A stretch of 64,000 nt of DNA from Porphyrobacter sp. LM 6. GTDB taxonomy: Bacteria; Pseudomonadota; Alphaproteobacteria; Sphingomonadales; Sphingomonadaceae. The stretch is from positions 2,666,001-2,730,000 of the forward strand of contig NZ_CP017113.1 in assembly GCF_001720465.1 (NCBI RefSeq), read 5' to 3'. This document shows positions 51,238 to 60,808 of this stretch, one piece after another. Made by a program: the position numbers and the translations under genes. The notes under the pieces are model-generated. The model saw nothing but the letters and a program-made list of their open reading frames with translations. It ran no database searches and was not told where the DNA came from. The stretch's first letter is position 1. Each line of letters begins with the position of its first letter.

Positions 51238-52931
51238 CGCCCGCCCCCGCCGATCCGCTGGAAGATGCGGTGCTGGCGGCGCGGCTGTTCGCTCTCGCCC
51301 CGCAGGTGTTCAAGGGGCTCCTGCTGCGCGGCAGCAGCCCGGCGCGCGAGGCGCTGGTCGCGGCGCTTGGCGCCCGCATGGCGCTCCGCCGCCTGCCGGG
51401 CCATGTCGATGACGAGCGGCTGCTCGGCGGGATCGATCTCGCTGCCAGTCTTTCGGCCGGCAAGCCGGTGCGCCAGCGCGGACTGATCGAGGAAGCCGAA
51501 GGCGGCGCTTTGCTGGCCGGCATGGCCGAGCGGATGGACAGCGGGATCGCCGGACGACTGGCGCAGGCGCTGGATGAAGGGCACGCGGCGCTCGTCCTGC
51601 TCGACGATGCGGCCGAGCCCGAGGAAGCCCCGCCCGCCAGCCTGACCGAGCGCCTCGCCTTCGCCTGCGACCTGGCCGCCTCGCGCCGCTGGGAGGGGGT
51701 CGATCTGGCCCCGCCCCAAGGAACACTCGCCGCCGTCGCGCCGCTGGATGATGCCGCCCTGCGCGCGCTTGCGGCTACAGCCGAGGCGCTGGGGGTGGAG
51801 AGCGTGCGGGCGCTGATTTTCGCCGGAGAGGCCGCGCGCGGACTGGCTGCGCTCGCAGGGCGCAAGGCGGCCGAGGCGGGCGATCTGGCCGGAGCGGTGC
51901 GCCTCGTGCTCGCCCCGCGCGCCACGCGGTTGCCGCCGCAAGAACAGGACACCGCGCCCGACAACCAACCGCCCCCGCCCCCCGATGGCGAGCCGGACAG
52001 CCAGACCGACAGCGATCAGCAACAGCGCGACCCCGATCTGTCCGAGATGCTGGTGGACGCCGCCAAGGCCGCGATTCCCGCAGACCTCCTCGCCACGCTG
52101 GCACAGGGCAAGGCGCCGCGCCGTTCATCCAGCAGCGGTTCGGGGCAGAAACGCAAGTCCGCCATGCGCGGCAAGCCCTTGGGAGCGCGGCCGGGAATGC
52201 CGCGCGGCGGGGCACGGCTCGCGCTGATCGATTCCCTGCGCGCCGCTGTGCCGTGGCAGTCCGTGCGGCGTAGAGAGCAAGGGGGCGAAGCGGGCACGGA
52301 CGCGGACTCCCCGATCATCATGCGCAAGGAAGACCTGCGCATCCGCCGCTTCGAGGAACGCGCCGCGCGCGTCACGATCTTTGCGGTCGATGCCTCGGGT
52401 TCGGCAGCAGCAGCGCGGCTGGCCGAGGCCAAGGGCGCGGTCGAGCTGATGCTCGCGCAGGCCTATGTCACCCGTTCCGAAGTCGCGCTGGTCGCCTTCC
52501 GGGGCGAGAGTGCCGAACTGCTGCTGCCTCCCACCCGCTCGCTCACCCGCGCGCGGCGGCGGCTCGCCGAACTGCCCGGCGGTGGCGGCACCCCGCTGGC
52601 GCTGGGACTCAAGGCCGCGCGCGAGGTGGCCGAGAGCGTCATCGCCAAGGGGCGCAGCGCCGCGCTGGTGATCCTGACCGATGGCCGCGCCAATATCGCT
52701 GCCGATGGCGCGCCGGGTCGCCCCCAGGCGATGCAGGATGCCGAGGCCGCCGCCAAAGCTATCGCCGCGCGCGGGATCGACGCGCTGGTGGTCGACATCT
52801 CGGCCCGCCCAGGCCCCGAGGGCGCGGCATTGGCGGGCGCGCTGGGCGGACGCTTCCTCGCCCTGCCCCGCGCCGACGCACGGATGCTGCAAGCCGCGAT
52901 CAACGCCGCGCAGCCGATGCTGGCCGCATGA
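51234..52931 (+). CDS. bchD: Magnesium chelatase subunit D
   Basis: A 565-aa protein. The N-terminal AAA+-like domain lacks a good Walker A (normal for BchD), a Pro/Gln/Asp-rich acidic linker (about 240-275) follows, and the C-terminal von Willebrand A domain has the MIDAS motif AVDASGSAAA (about 384), plus TDGRAN. It acts as platform for BchI in Mg chelatase. It overlaps bchI and bchO by 4 bp each (ATGA), so the three are coupled. Confidence 0.97.
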   Translation: MTPAPADPLEDAVLAARLFALAPQVFKGLLLRGSSPAREALVAALGARMALRRLPGHVDDERLLGGIDLAASLSAGKPVRQRGLIEEAEGGALLAGMAERMDSGIAGRLAQALDEGHAALVLLDDAAEPEEAPPASLTERLAFACDLAASRRWEGVDLAPPQGTLAAVAPLDDAALRALAATAEALGVESVRALIFAGEAARGLAALAGRKAAEAGDLAGAVRLVLAPRATRLPPQEQDTAPDNQPPPPPDGEPDSQTDSDQQQRDPDLSEMLVDAAKAAIPADLLATLAQGKAPRRSSSSGSGQKRKSAMRGKPLGARPGMPRGGARLALIDSLRAAVPWQSVRRREQGGEAGTDADSPIIMRKEDLRIRRFEERAARVTIFAVDASGSAAAARLAEAKGAVELMLAQAYVTRSEVALVAFRGESAELLLPPTRSLTRARRRLAELPGGGGTPLALGLKAAREVAESVIAKGRSAALVILTDGRANIAADGAPGRPQAMQDAEAAAKAIAARGIDALVVDISARPGPEGAALAGALGGRFLALPRADARMLQAAINAAQPMLAA

Positions 52932-53812
52932 GCCGGCTCGACTGGCAACGCGAAGGACGGATCTGGCCCCACCGCGAGGCGAGCCGCTTTATCGATGTTG
53001 GCCCTGCGCGCTGGCACGTACAACGCATGGGCGCCGGCCCGCCGCTGCTGCTACTCCACGGCACCGGCGCGTCGGTCCATTCGTGGCGCGGGCTGATGCC
53101 ACTGCTTGCCGAGCATTACGACGTCATCGCGCCCGATCTGCCGCGCCACGCCTTCACCACCGGCCACGATGCCTATGCGATGAACCTGCCCGCGATGGCG
53201 GGGGAGGTCGCCGCGCTGCTCAAGGCGCTGGAGGTCGATCCCGCCGCGATCATCGGCCATTCGGCGGGCGCGGCGGTGGCGCTGCAACTGGCGCTCGATC
53301 AGGGTTATGCAGGGCCGATCGTAGGCCTCAACGCTGCGCTGCGCCCCTTCCCCGGCGCCTTGGCACAGATCTTCCCGGCGATCGCAAAGACGCTGTTCGC
53401 CAACCCGCTGGTGCCGCGCTTGTTCGCAGGGACCATCGACCTGGCTGGCGGCGCGCAGCGGTTCATGTGGCGCTCGACCCATTCACGCATCGATGCCGCG
53501 GGGATGGCCTGCTACCGCACCCTCCTGAAGAACCCGGACCACGCTGGCGGGGGGCTGGCGATGATGGCGAACTGGGACTTGCCGGGCTTGCGCGCACGGA
53601 TGGGCGAGGTCGCCAATCCGGTGCTGCTGGTGCACGGCAGCAATGATCCCGCGATCCCGCTCGACTGGGCCAGGGATGCCGCCGGTTGGCTTCCCGATGC
53701 ACGGCTGGAACTTCTCCCCGGCCTCGGCCATTTGGCTCACGAGGAAGCGCCCGAAAAGGCCGCCGCGCTGATCGCCGCTTTCCTCGCGCAGGAAACCTTG
53801 GGAGCGGATTGA
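52928..53812 (+). CDS. bchO: BchO alpha/beta hydrolase
   Basis: A 294-aa alpha/beta-hydrolase fold protein. HGTGASVHSW is the oxyanion region, GHSAGAAVAL the nucleophile elbow (Ser about 99), and GHLAHEEAPEKAA the His region. BchO accompanies bchI-bchD in most purple-bacterial clusters and is linked to magnesium-protoporphyrin formation; the exact reaction is unsettled. It overlaps bchD and the next small ORF (TGATG). Confidence 0.95.
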   Translation: MSRLDWQREGRIWPHREASRFIDVGPARWHVQRMGAGPPLLLLHGTGASVHSWRGLMPLLAEHYDVIAPDLPRHAFTTGHDAYAMNLPAMAGEVAALLKALEVDPAAIIGHSAGAAVALQLALDQGYAGPIVGLNAALRPFPGALAQIFPAIAKTLFANPLVPRLFAGTIDLAGGAQRFMWRSTHSRIDAAGMACYRTLLKNPDHAGGGLAMMANWDLPGLRARMGEVANPVLLVHGSNDPAIPLDWARDAAGWLPDARLELLPGLGHLAHEEAPEKAAALIAAFLAQETLGAD

Positions 53813-53982
53813 TGGGCAGCGGGAACTTCGGCTGGATCGAGATCGTGCTGTTCTACGGCGGCGCAATCGGCTTTGGCGTGTGGCAGTTCTGGAAGATGGA
53901 CCGGATGCTGAAAAAGACCCGCGCCGAACGCGAAGCAAAAGAAGCCGCCGAGCGCGAGCGCGGCGGGCCACCCTCCGTCTAG
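53812..53982 (+). CDS. Small membrane protein after bchO
   Basis: A 56-aa protein: hydrophobic N-terminal helix (IEIVLFYGGAIGFGVWQFW, about 9-27), then a basic-acidic amphipathic stretch (KMDRMLKKTRAEREAKEAAERE). Its ATG shares a base with the bchO stop, so it is translationally coupled to bchIDO. I do not recognise a name; it is a candidate accessory factor of Mg-chelation or pigment membrane assembly by position only. Confidence 0.65.
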   Translation: MGSGNFGWIEIVLFYGGAIGFGVWQFWKMDRMLKKTRAEREAKEAAERERGGPPSV

Positions 53983-54027
53983 CGCCGATTCCGCGAGTCC
54001 CTTGGCACGGGGCCGCTTTTCCGCCAT

Positions 54028-55116
54028 GTGAGCGACACTGTCAGGCGCAAGCGTGCTCCTGAAATGCCGGAAGATCAGCTTCGGCAATCATTCCGGATCA
54101 CCCTGTTTTTCATGAACATTCAGGCAGATATACTAGCGGGTGACGTTGAGGTCGTGACGACTTCGGCGCGGTTCAATCCCTTGGCGATTGCCGGAATCCC
54201 CGAACTTCTGCTCGCCTTCACCTTCCTGGCGACCGCCATGACCTTCGGCTGGGCCTTCGACCTGCCCTTCATGGTCCCATCGGGTGACGCGCTGGAATTC
54301 ACCGGCATGAGCTATGGCGTGCCGCTGTCGCTGATCGGCATGCTCGGCCTCTATCTGGTGGTAACCAAGCAGACGCAGCGGCTGGTCTATTATGCGCTGG
54401 CGGGGGTCGCCTACGGGGTGATCATCATCTCGCACTTCAACGTGAAGATCTGGATGAGCCTGATCAATCCCGTCTTGTGGGATGATTTCTACTGGATGAC
54501 TGACGAGGCGCTACGCCCCCTGGTCAGCGCCGCCTTCGCCCTGCACAGCGGGGTCGAGACGATCATGCCGTTTGGCGATCACCTGTATCTCTTCGCCTTT
54601 CTGGCGATGTTTGCGGGCAGCACCATCGTCCATTCGCTGCAGAGCTTCATCGTGTTCCGCAAAGTGCTCTTCACCGCGATGCTGGTGCATGTCCTTGGCG
54701 CGCTGAGCTATCTGGTGATGCCTGCGGTCGGGCCGTTCCTTTACGAGCAAGGCGCCAACGCGCTCGAAACCGCGCGCCAACAGCATATGCACGAAGGTTA
54801 CATGGCGCTGATGGCAGGCGGCCGGACGTGGCTCTCCAGTGAGGGCAGCCAGTTCATGTTCGCCGCCGTGGCCGCGATGCCTTCGCTCCATGTCGCCTCG
54901 TCAGCGGTGTTCGTCCATTTCGCGTGGAAGCATGCGCGCTGGCTGGGTGTCGGATACCTGCCGCTGTTCGTCTTCATCATCTTCGAGGCCGTGGCGACCC
55001 GCTGGCATTACTGGATCGATGTGGCCGCGGGCCTTGCGCTGACCGCGCTGGCGATTGCGATCACCACGGCACTGTTCCGCCCGGTCGAGGCGCAAGAGGC
55101 CGCCCGCGCGGCCTAG
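54028..55116 (+). CDS. PAP2-family membrane phosphatase/transferase
   Basis: A 362-aa polytopic protein with GTG start. The C-terminal half has the PAP2 core: AAMPSLHVASSAVF (motif 2 with catalytic His) and VATRWHYWIDVAAGLAL (motif 3). It resembles Aur1/inositolphosphotransferase-like members that use phospholipid or isoprenyl phosphate substrates. It lies within the photosynthesis cluster between bchIDO and crtCD (convergent with crtC). Role in pigment metabolism is not shown. Confidence 0.85.
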   Translation: MSDTVRRKRAPEMPEDQLRQSFRITLFFMNIQADILAGDVEVVTTSARFNPLAIAGIPELLLAFTFLATAMTFGWAFDLPFMVPSGDALEFTGMSYGVPLSLIGMLGLYLVVTKQTQRLVYYALAGVAYGVIIISHFNVKIWMSLINPVLWDDFYWMTDEALRPLVSAAFALHSGVETIMPFGDHLYLFAFLAMFAGSTIVHSLQSFIVFRKVLFTAMLVHVLGALSYLVMPAVGPFLYEQGANALETARQQHMHEGYMALMAGGRTWLSSEGSQFMFAAVAAMPSLHVASSAVFVHFAWKHARWLGVGYLPLFVFIIFEAVATRWHYWIDVAAGLALTALAIAITTALFRPVEAQEAARAA

Positions 55117-55125
55117 AGCCTGCCC

Positions 55126-56079
55126 CTATCGTTTCCGTCGCGGCATCCGGTAGGGCAGCATGAACTGCACCAGCCGCGAGGAGAAGCGCCGCATGTCGAG
55201 GCTCTCCTGCACCGCCACCACCTCCTCGCCGAGGAAGCGCGAGGCCAGCTCGCTGCGCGCGTAGAACGGGGTATCCTCCCATGTCCGGCGCACTTCGGCG
55301 ACGCCGATGTCGCTGCGGGTGCGGCGGGTGATGCCCCACTTGCTTTCGGGCAGGGCAGCGATCGGCGGCAGCTCGACCGGCTCGGGCACGCCATGCGCGT
55401 CGAACCGCAGCGCGCTGGCAAACAGCGATCCGTCACCGCGCTCGCCCTCGTAGCACACCAGAGCCCCCGCCTTCAGGTGCGCGCGCGACCAGTGCCAGGT
55501 GTTGAAGCCCGTTTCGAGCGGCTCGGCCCCGCGGTTGTGATCGAGATAGGCCTTGCCGCTCCACCGGCAGGCGGGCGAGGTCATCTCCACCTCAATCCGC
55601 GCGCAGGGGGCAAGGCAGTGCCAGATGTGGCTTTCCTTGGGATCGAGCGCGAAGGCCGCGCGGTTGAGCGCCTCGGGATAGACCCGCACGGTGCCTGCGA
55701 CCTTGCGCTGCCACGGCACGAACAAGCGCGTGTCGCCTTCGAGGATGTCGATGGTGAGCGCATCGCCATCCCAGCGCACCGCGCTCGGCCCGATCACGAG
55801 GTTGCTGGCATCGCGCTCCACCGCGCTGCGCCCGCGCTCGGTCATTACCCAGCGGTGCTGCGGGCCATAGAGCGCGACGTTCAGGGAACAGTGGTTGAGC
55901 GGATCGCCGCGCCCGCTCTTCTTGTAATAGGGCGAGAACACGCTGCCCAGAAAGGCGATGATCGTCAGCCCGTGCTGCCCGTCGTCGCTGATGGCATCGA
56001 CATACCACCAGGAATAGCCGCCGGGCGGGACGTCTTCATCGAAGCGAGGTCCTTCGCGATTACCCGCGCTGCCAACTGC
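55126..56079 (-). CDS. crtC: Carotenoid 1,2-hydratase (hydroxyneurosporene synthase)
   Basis: CrtC adds water across the terminal 1,2 double bond of acyclic carotenoids. The conserved part begins near GPRFDEDVPPGGYSWWYVDA and includes TIIAFLGSVFSPYY, NHCSLNVALYG and GFNTWHWSRAHLKAG, about 310 residues to the stop. No ATG, GTG or TTG is in frame near the expected N-terminus; the reading frame stays open far upstream inside crtD. The start is therefore unresolved (coordinate approximate), and the gene overlaps the end of crtD by about 90-115 bp. Either an unusual start codon, a coupled frame, or a sequence error. Confidence 0.88.
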   Translation of the reverse strand, partial: AVGSAGNREGPRFDEDVPPGGYSWWYVDAISDDGQHGLTIIAFLGSVFSPYYKKSGRGDPLNHCSLNVALYGPQHRWVMTERGRSAVERDASNLVIGPSAVRWDGDALTIDILEGDTRLFVPWQRKVAGTVRVYPEALNRAAFALDPKESHIWHCLAPCARIEVEMTSPACRWSGKAYLDHNRGAEPLETGFNTWHWSRAHLKAGALVCYEGERGDGSLFASALRFDAHGVPEPVELPPIAALPESKWGITRRTRSDIGVAEVRRTWEDTPFYARSELASRFLGEEVVAVQESLDMRRFSSRLVQFMLPYRMPRRKR

Positions 56080-57545
56080 CCGGACAAGGCTGCCATAGGG
56101 ACGCCGGCCGCCGGATGGGTCGCCCCGCCCGTGCAGTAGAGCCCCGGCAAACGGGTCTTCGGCCCCTGCCGTTGGAAGGAGGCCGCCCAGCCGTGCGACG
56201 CTCTGCCATAAAGGGCGCCGCCCGTGGCCGGGAACAGGTGCTCCCAATCCTGCGGAGTCATGAGCTGGTGCGCCAGCGGTTCCTCCAGCGCGAGGCCGCA
56301 GCGCCTCAGCGTGGCCATCATGGCGTTGGTGCATCGCTCTCTCTCCTCGGGTGAATAGGCGTGAACGTCTCCATTGGCGGGGGCGTTGACGATGATCTGA
56401 AGGCGCTCGCGGCCTTGCGGAGCCGGATCGCCGGGCCGCGCGCCGCGGTCGATCGCGCAGACATAGACAGTGGGCTCGGACGGGGTGCCGCCGGCGCCGA
56501 TCTCGCGGAATTCGCGGGCGTAATCGCGCGAGAAGAAGACGTTGTGGTGGGTGAGCTCGACGCCTTGCGTCTTCGTATGGGCGTACCACACCAGCGCCGA
56601 GAGTGAGCGCTTGGCGCGCGGGATCGCAGGCACCGCACGCGCCGCCGTCTGGCCGAAGCGCCCCTCGGCAAGCGCAGCCGGATCGCCGTTGCAGATCACG
56701 ATATCGGCGGGAATCACCTCGCCGCTCGCCAGCCGCACGCCGCTGGTGCGGCCATTGGCGGTGAGCACCTCCGCGACGGGCGCATTGCAGCGCACCCGCG
56801 CGCCCTGCCGTTCGGCAAGGCCCGCCAGCGCCTTGGCCAGCGCATGGATCCCGCCCTCGATCAGCCACACGCCCCGCGCTTCGAGATGCGCGATCAGCAT
56901 CAGCGTGGCGGGCGCCTTGAACGGCGAAGAGCCGCAATAGGTGGCATAGCGGCCGAACAGCTGTTGCAGGCGCGGGTCCTTGAAATGGCCGCCGAGCGCC
57001 TTCCACATCCCGTCGAAGGGACGCATGGCGAGCGCATCGCCGATCCGCCACAGACCCATGCGCCACATCATCGGCAGCGGGGTGGAGGCCTTGTCGCCGT
57101 GGAGGAACGGGTCTTCCAGCACTTCGAAGATGCGCTGTGCCTCGGCAGCGAAGGCGCGGTAGCCACGCGCAGCCTCGGCGCCTGCGAAGGCGCCGACGGC
57201 ATCGGCGCTGGCTTCAGGATCGGCGAAAAGATCGAGCGTGCCGGTATCGTCCCATGCATGGCGGGCGATCACTTCGGCCTTGTGCGCGGTAATGTGATCG
57301 TCGAGTCGCGCCCCGCAGGCAGCAAACACATCGTCGAACACGCGGCGGTAAGTGAAGACGGTCGGCCCGCCATCGATTTCGGCGCCGTCAACCAACACGC
57401 GGCGCGCTTTGCCGCCGACCCAGGCCTCTTTCTCGAGCACGGTGACATCGGCCCCGCGCGCCGCCAACAGCGCGGCGCTGGTAAGGCCGCCGATACCTGC
57501 TCCGATGACGACGACTCGCGCGATGACAAGTCCTCCCTCGCTCAA
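55965..57545 (-). CDS. crtD: Methoxyneurosporene/hydroxyneurosporene desaturase
   Basis: A 526-aa FAD-dependent desaturase of the CrtI/CrtD type. N-terminal dinucleotide motif VVVIGAGIGGLTSAALLAAR and C-terminal LYCTGGATHPAAGVPMAALSG. It adds the 3,4 double bond in the spheroidene-type pathway. The start is TTG 57545; a GAGGGAGGA ribosome-binding-like string follows it, so the true start may be a few codons later. The last ~20 codons (from about KTSRP) lie opposite the crtC frame and look non-native. A PpsR-type site lies 35-52 bp upstream. Confidence 0.92.
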   Translation of the reverse strand: MSEGGLVIARVVVIGAGIGGLTSAALLAARGADVTVLEKEAWVGGKARRVLVDGAEIDGGPTVFTYRRVFDDVFAACGARLDDHITAHKAEVIARHAWDDTGTLDLFADPEASADAVGAFAGAEAARGYRAFAAEAQRIFEVLEDPFLHGDKASTPLPMMWRMGLWRIGDALAMRPFDGMWKALGGHFKDPRLQQLFGRYATYCGSSPFKAPATLMLIAHLEARGVWLIEGGIHALAKALAGLAERQGARVRCNAPVAEVLTANGRTSGVRLASGEVIPADIVICNGDPAALAEGRFGQTAARAVPAIPRAKRSLSALVWYAHTKTQGVELTHHNVFFSRDYAREFREIGAGGTPSEPTVYVCAIDRGARPGDPAPQGRERLQIIVNAPANGDVHAYSPEERERCTNAMMATLRRCGLALEEPLAHQLMTPQDWEHLFPATGGALYGRASHGWAASFQRQGPKTRLPGLYCTGGATHPAAGVPMAALSGQLAARVIAKDLASMKTSRPAAIPGGMSMPSATTGSTG

Positions 57546-57579
57546 CCTGCCCGATTATCATTGACCTTACGCTTTCATA

Positions 57580-57597
57580 TGTCCAATTCTTTAGACA
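57580..57597. promoter_or_regulatory. PpsR/CrtJ site between crtD and crtF
   Basis: TGT-N12-ACA, flanked to give the larger palindrome ATGTC...GACAT. It is in the 76-bp divergent promoter region of crtDC and crtF, so one repressor site can control both under oxygen or light. Confidence 0.8.
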
Positions 57598-57621
57598 TAT
57601 GGCCTGCGAAACATCCTGCCT

Positions 57622-58746
57622 GTGAGCTTTGGGGCCACCTTTCGCATCGGTTATGTGGCGCGTCGCAACGCGATTTTCGGCCATCCCCGCTTCCAATACT
57701 GGGCCGCGCGCCTGCCGCTGATCCGCTGGATCGCGCGGAGCCGCGCCAACGCGGCGTTCGACCTGCTGGCGGGCTTTGCCTATTCGCAGGTGCTGCGCGC
57801 CTATGTCGAAGGCGGGGTGTTCGCGGTGCTGGCAGATGGCCCCATCAGCGCGGGCGACGTTGCCGCACGGATGCACCTGAGCGAATCGGCGGCGCTCACC
57901 CTGCTGCGCGCCGGGCGGCCGATGATGCTGTCCGAGGAAGTCGCCCCTGGCCAATGGATGCTGGGCGAACAAGGCGCTGTATTCCATACCAATCCCGGCG
58001 TGCAGGCGATGGTGCGGCATCACCGGCTGCTCTATGCCGATCTGGCCGATCCGCTCGCCCTGCTGCGGGCTGACCGGCGTGATCCGACCGCGCTGTCACG
58101 CTTCTGGACCTATGCCGGCGCGCTCCACGGGGTTGCCGAACGGGGCGAGCAGACGGCCGAATATTCCGAGCTGATGGCCGCCTCGCAGCACTTCGTCGCC
58201 GACGAGGTGCTGGCCTCGGTCTCGTTCAGGGGCGCCAAGCGGTTGCTCGATGTCGGCGGCGGGCACGGCGCCTTCCTCGCCGCGATCGGCACCGCGCATC
58301 CCCACCTCGAGCTCGGTCTGTTCGATCTGCCGCAAGTTGTGGAAACCGGAAGCAAAGTGCTGGGCGAGGCCGCAGGGGCGCACCGCGTCACCGCGCATCC
58401 GGGAAATTTCTTCAAGGATTCCATACCCCAAGGCTACGACATGGTGTCGCTGGTGCGGATCCTGCACGATCACGACGATGCCCCCGCGCAAGACTTGCTC
58501 GCCAATATCCGCGCCAGTCTGACCCCCGGCGCGCGGCTGCTGATTGCCGAGCCGATGGCGCGCATTCCGGGCGCGGAGGCGATGGGTGAGGCGTTTTTCG
58601 GGCTTTACCTGTGGGCGATGGGATCAGGACGGGCGCGCAGCCCCGCTGAGATCACCGCCATGCTGCGCGCGGCAGGCTTTTCCTCCGCTCGGGTCGTCGC
58701 AACTGCGCAACCGGTCAACGCAAGCGTGATAATCGCTCGCGCCTGA
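57622..58746 (+). CDS. crtF: Hydroxyneurosporene O-methyltransferase
   Basis: A 374-aa SAM-dependent methyltransferase (GTG start 57622). N-terminal dimerisation/winged-helix region, then SAM motif [16 protein letters not shown] (about 209-223) and the acidic FDLPQV. Catalytic His in RILHDHDD. CrtF methylates the 1-hydroxy group of acyclic carotenoids. It is next to crtD and crtC, completing the C-D-F set, and is followed by bchC after 125 bp. Confidence 0.95.
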   Translation: MSFGATFRIGYVARRNAIFGHPRFQYWAARLPLIRWIARSRANAAFDLLAGFAYSQVLRAYVEGGVFAVLADGPISAGDVAARMHLSESAALTLLRAGRPMMLSEEVAPGQWMLGEQGAVFHTNPGVQAMVRHHRLLYADLADPLALLRADRRDPTALSRFWTYAGALHGVAERGEQTAEYSELMAASQHFVADEVLASVSFRGAKRLLDVGGGHGAFLAAIGTAHPHLELGLFDLPQVVETGSKVLGEAAGAHRVTAHPGNFFKDSIPQGYDMVSLVRILHDHDDAPAQDLLANIRASLTPGARLLIAEPMARIPGAEAMGEAFFGLYLWAMGSGRARSPAEITAMLRAAGFSSARVVATAQPVNASVIIARA

Positions 58747-58754
58747 CGGAAAAA

Positions 58755-58772
58755 TGTCCACATAGTTTGACA
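58755..58772 (+). promoter_or_regulatory. PpsR/CrtJ site overlapping the bchC promoter
   Basis: TGT-CCACATAGTTTG-ACA, a perfect TGT-N12-ACA. The last six bases form TTGACA (58767-58772), a consensus -35 box; a weak -10 (TAGCAC) follows after 17 bp. Binding would block the promoter of bchCXYZ and probably the downstream puf genes. Confidence 0.85.
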
Positions 58773-58871
58773 GTCTTATGCGTAAGGCGTAGCACACACT
58801 TGGGAGAACGTAGCTGCGGGGCATTCGACTCGGCGTTCGCGCCTCGAATCCACCCTGGGGAGACCGAGGAA

Positions 58872-59819
58872 ATGAACACACTGGCTGTCATTCTCGAAGC
58901 ACCGGAGCGCATCGCTCTCCGGTCGCTTGAGATGAAGCCGGTGGAAGCTGCCGACGTTGTGGTCGATATCGCCTGGAGCGGGATCAGCACCGGCACCGAA
59001 AAACTCCTGTTTACCGGACGCATGCCGCCCTTCCCCGGCCTGGGTTATCCGCTGGTGCCGGGGTACGAATCGGTCGGGCGGATTTCCGATGCCGGTGCCG
59101 ATGCGCGCGGCCGGATCGGCGACTGGGTCTTCGTGCCGGGCGCCAATTGCTACACCGATGCGCGCGGCCTGTTCGGCGGCACGGCGCAGCGGGTGATCGT
59201 CCCTTCGACGCGCGCGCTGCCGATCCCCGAACATCTCGGCGAAGCTGGCGTGCTCTGCGCTCTGGCCGCGACGGCACTTCATGCGATCAAGGGCGGCTTT
59301 GCCAAGGGCGCGGCCCTGCCTGACCTCATTATCGGCCACGGTGTGCTCGGCCGCCTGCTCGCCCGACTGACGCTGGCGTTGGGCGGCGCAGCTCCCACAG
59401 TGTGGGAAGTAAATCCCGCCCGCCGCACGGGCGCTGCGGACTACAATGTCATTGACCCTGCTGCCGACGAACGCCGCGATTACCGCGCGATCTACGATGC
59501 CAGCGGCGATGCGAACCTGATCGACGATCTCGTCATGCGTCTCGCCAAGGGCGGTGAGATCGTGCTGGCCGGCTTCTATTCCGAGCGGGTGAGCTTCGCC
59601 TTCCCCGCCGCCTTCATGCGCGAGGCGCATTTCCGCATCGCCGCCGAATGGCAGCCCGATGATCTGGCCGAAACCCGCTCGCTGATCGAATGCGGACGGC
59701 TCGACCTCACCGGTCTCATTACCAACCGCTGCGCCGCCGGCGCGGCACTCGCGGCCTATCCGCAAGCCTTCAGCGACCCCGATTGTCTGAAGATGGTTCT
59801 CGATTGGAGCGAATGCTGA
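58872..59819 (+). CDS. bchC: 3-hydroxyethyl bacteriochlorophyllide a dehydrogenase
   Basis: A 315-aa MDR-family enzyme. [21 protein letters not shown] near residue 37 and [12 protein letters not shown] are BchC signatures; [10 protein letters not shown] marks the cofactor domain. It oxidises the C3-hydroxyethyl group to the acetyl group of bacteriochlorophyll a. Start [11 protein letters not shown] (58872), ribosome binding site GAGGAA. First gene of bchCXYZ, with overlapping starts downstream. Confidence 0.97.
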   Translation: MNTLAVILEAPERIALRSLEMKPVEAADVVVDIAWSGISTGTEKLLFTGRMPPFPGLGYPLVPGYESVGRISDAGADARGRIGDWVFVPGANCYTDARGLFGGTAQRVIVPSTRALPIPEHLGEAGVLCALAATALHAIKGGFAKGAALPDLIIGHGVLGRLLARLTLALGGAAPTVWEVNPARRTGAADYNVIDPAADERRDYRAIYDASGDANLIDDLVMRLAKGGEIVLAGFYSERVSFAFPAAFMREAHFRIAAEWQPDDLAETRSLIECGRLDLTGLITNRCAAGAALAAYPQAFSDPDCLKMVLDWSEC

Positions 59820-60808
59820 TGTCCGTCCTCGATACCCAGACTGCCGCCTTGCGCGAAGAAGCGAGCCACGAGCCCGATCCGGTCCACACCGGCGAGGTGA
59901 AGAGCGAAACGCAAGTCATCGCGATCTACGGCAAGGGCGGCAGCGGCAAGAGCTTTGCGCTTTCCAACCTCAGCTACATGATGGCCCAGCAAGGCAAGCG
60001 TGTGCTGCTGATCGGTTGCGATCCCAAGTCCGATACCACCAGCCTGCTGTTCGGCGGCAAGTCCTGCCCGACGATCATCGAGACCTCCTCGAAGAAGAAG
60101 CTGGCGGGCGAGGACGTGCGGATCGAAGACGTCTGCTTCCAGCGCGACGGGGTGTTCGCGATGGAACTCGGCGGGCCGGAAGTCGGTCGCGGCTGCGGCG
60201 GACGGGGGATCATTCACGGGTTCGAACTGCTCGAGAAGCTGGGCTTCCACGAATGGGGTTTCGATTACGTGCTGCTCGATTTCCTCGGCGACGTGGTGTG
60301 CGGCGGCTTCGGCCTGCCGATTGCCCGCGACATGTGCCAGAAGGTGATCGTCGTCGGATCGAATGATCTGCAATCGCTCTATGTGGCGAACAACGTGTGC
60401 CATGCGGTCGAATATTTCCGCAAGATGGGCGGCAACGTCGGCGTGGCGGGCATGATCGTCAACAAGGACGATGGCACGGGCGAGGCCAAGGCCTTTGCCG
60501 AGGCTGTCGGCATCCCGGTGCTGACCGCGATCCCCGCCAACGAAGATATCCGCCGCAAGAGCGCCAATTACCAGATCATCGGGATCCCAGGCGGCGAATG
60601 GGCGAGCCTGTTCGAAGAGCTGGCGATCAATGTCGCCGAAGCCCCGCCGCTGCGGCCCAATCCGCTCGACCAGGACGGGCTGCTCGGCCTGTTCAGCCCG
60701 GATGAGACCGGCGGCAATGTCGAGCTGGTGCCTGCCACCCAGGCCGACATGCGCGGTGGTATCTTCGAAACGCGCCCCAGCCTCGAAGTAGTCTACGACG
60801 AAGCATGA
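59819..60808 (+). CDS. bchX: Chlorophyllide a reductase iron protein subunit X
   Basis: A 329-aa NifH-like ATPase. P-loop IYGKGGSGKSF (about 37-47); the [4Fe-4S]-ligand Cys are in GRGCGGRGI and GDVVCGGFGLP. It hands electrons to BchYZ for reduction of ring B of chlorophyllide a. Start MSVLDTQTA shares a base with the bchC stop (TGATG); an ATG two codons earlier is possible. Confidence 0.98.
   Translation: MSVLDTQTAALREEASHEPDPVHTGEVKSETQVIAIYGKGGSGKSFALSNLSYMMAQQGKRVLLIGCDPKSDTTSLLFGGKSCPTIIETSSKKKLAGEDVRIEDVCFQRDGVFAMELGGPEVGRGCGGRGIIHGFELLEKLGFHEWGFDYVLLDFLGDVVCGGFGLPIARDMCQKVIVVGSNDLQSLYVANNVCHAVEYFRKMGGNVGVAGMIVNKDDGTGEAKAFAEAVGIPVLTAIPANEDIRRKSANYQIIGIPGGEWASLFEELAINVAEAPPLRPNPLDQDGLLGLFSPDETGGNVELVPATQADMRGGIFETRPSLEVVYDEA

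Noticed and set aside
55126..57066. Single 646-aa protein covering crtC and part of the crtD region
   Set aside because: Only the last ~310 residues resemble CrtC; the upstream part is an off-frame reading of crtD.
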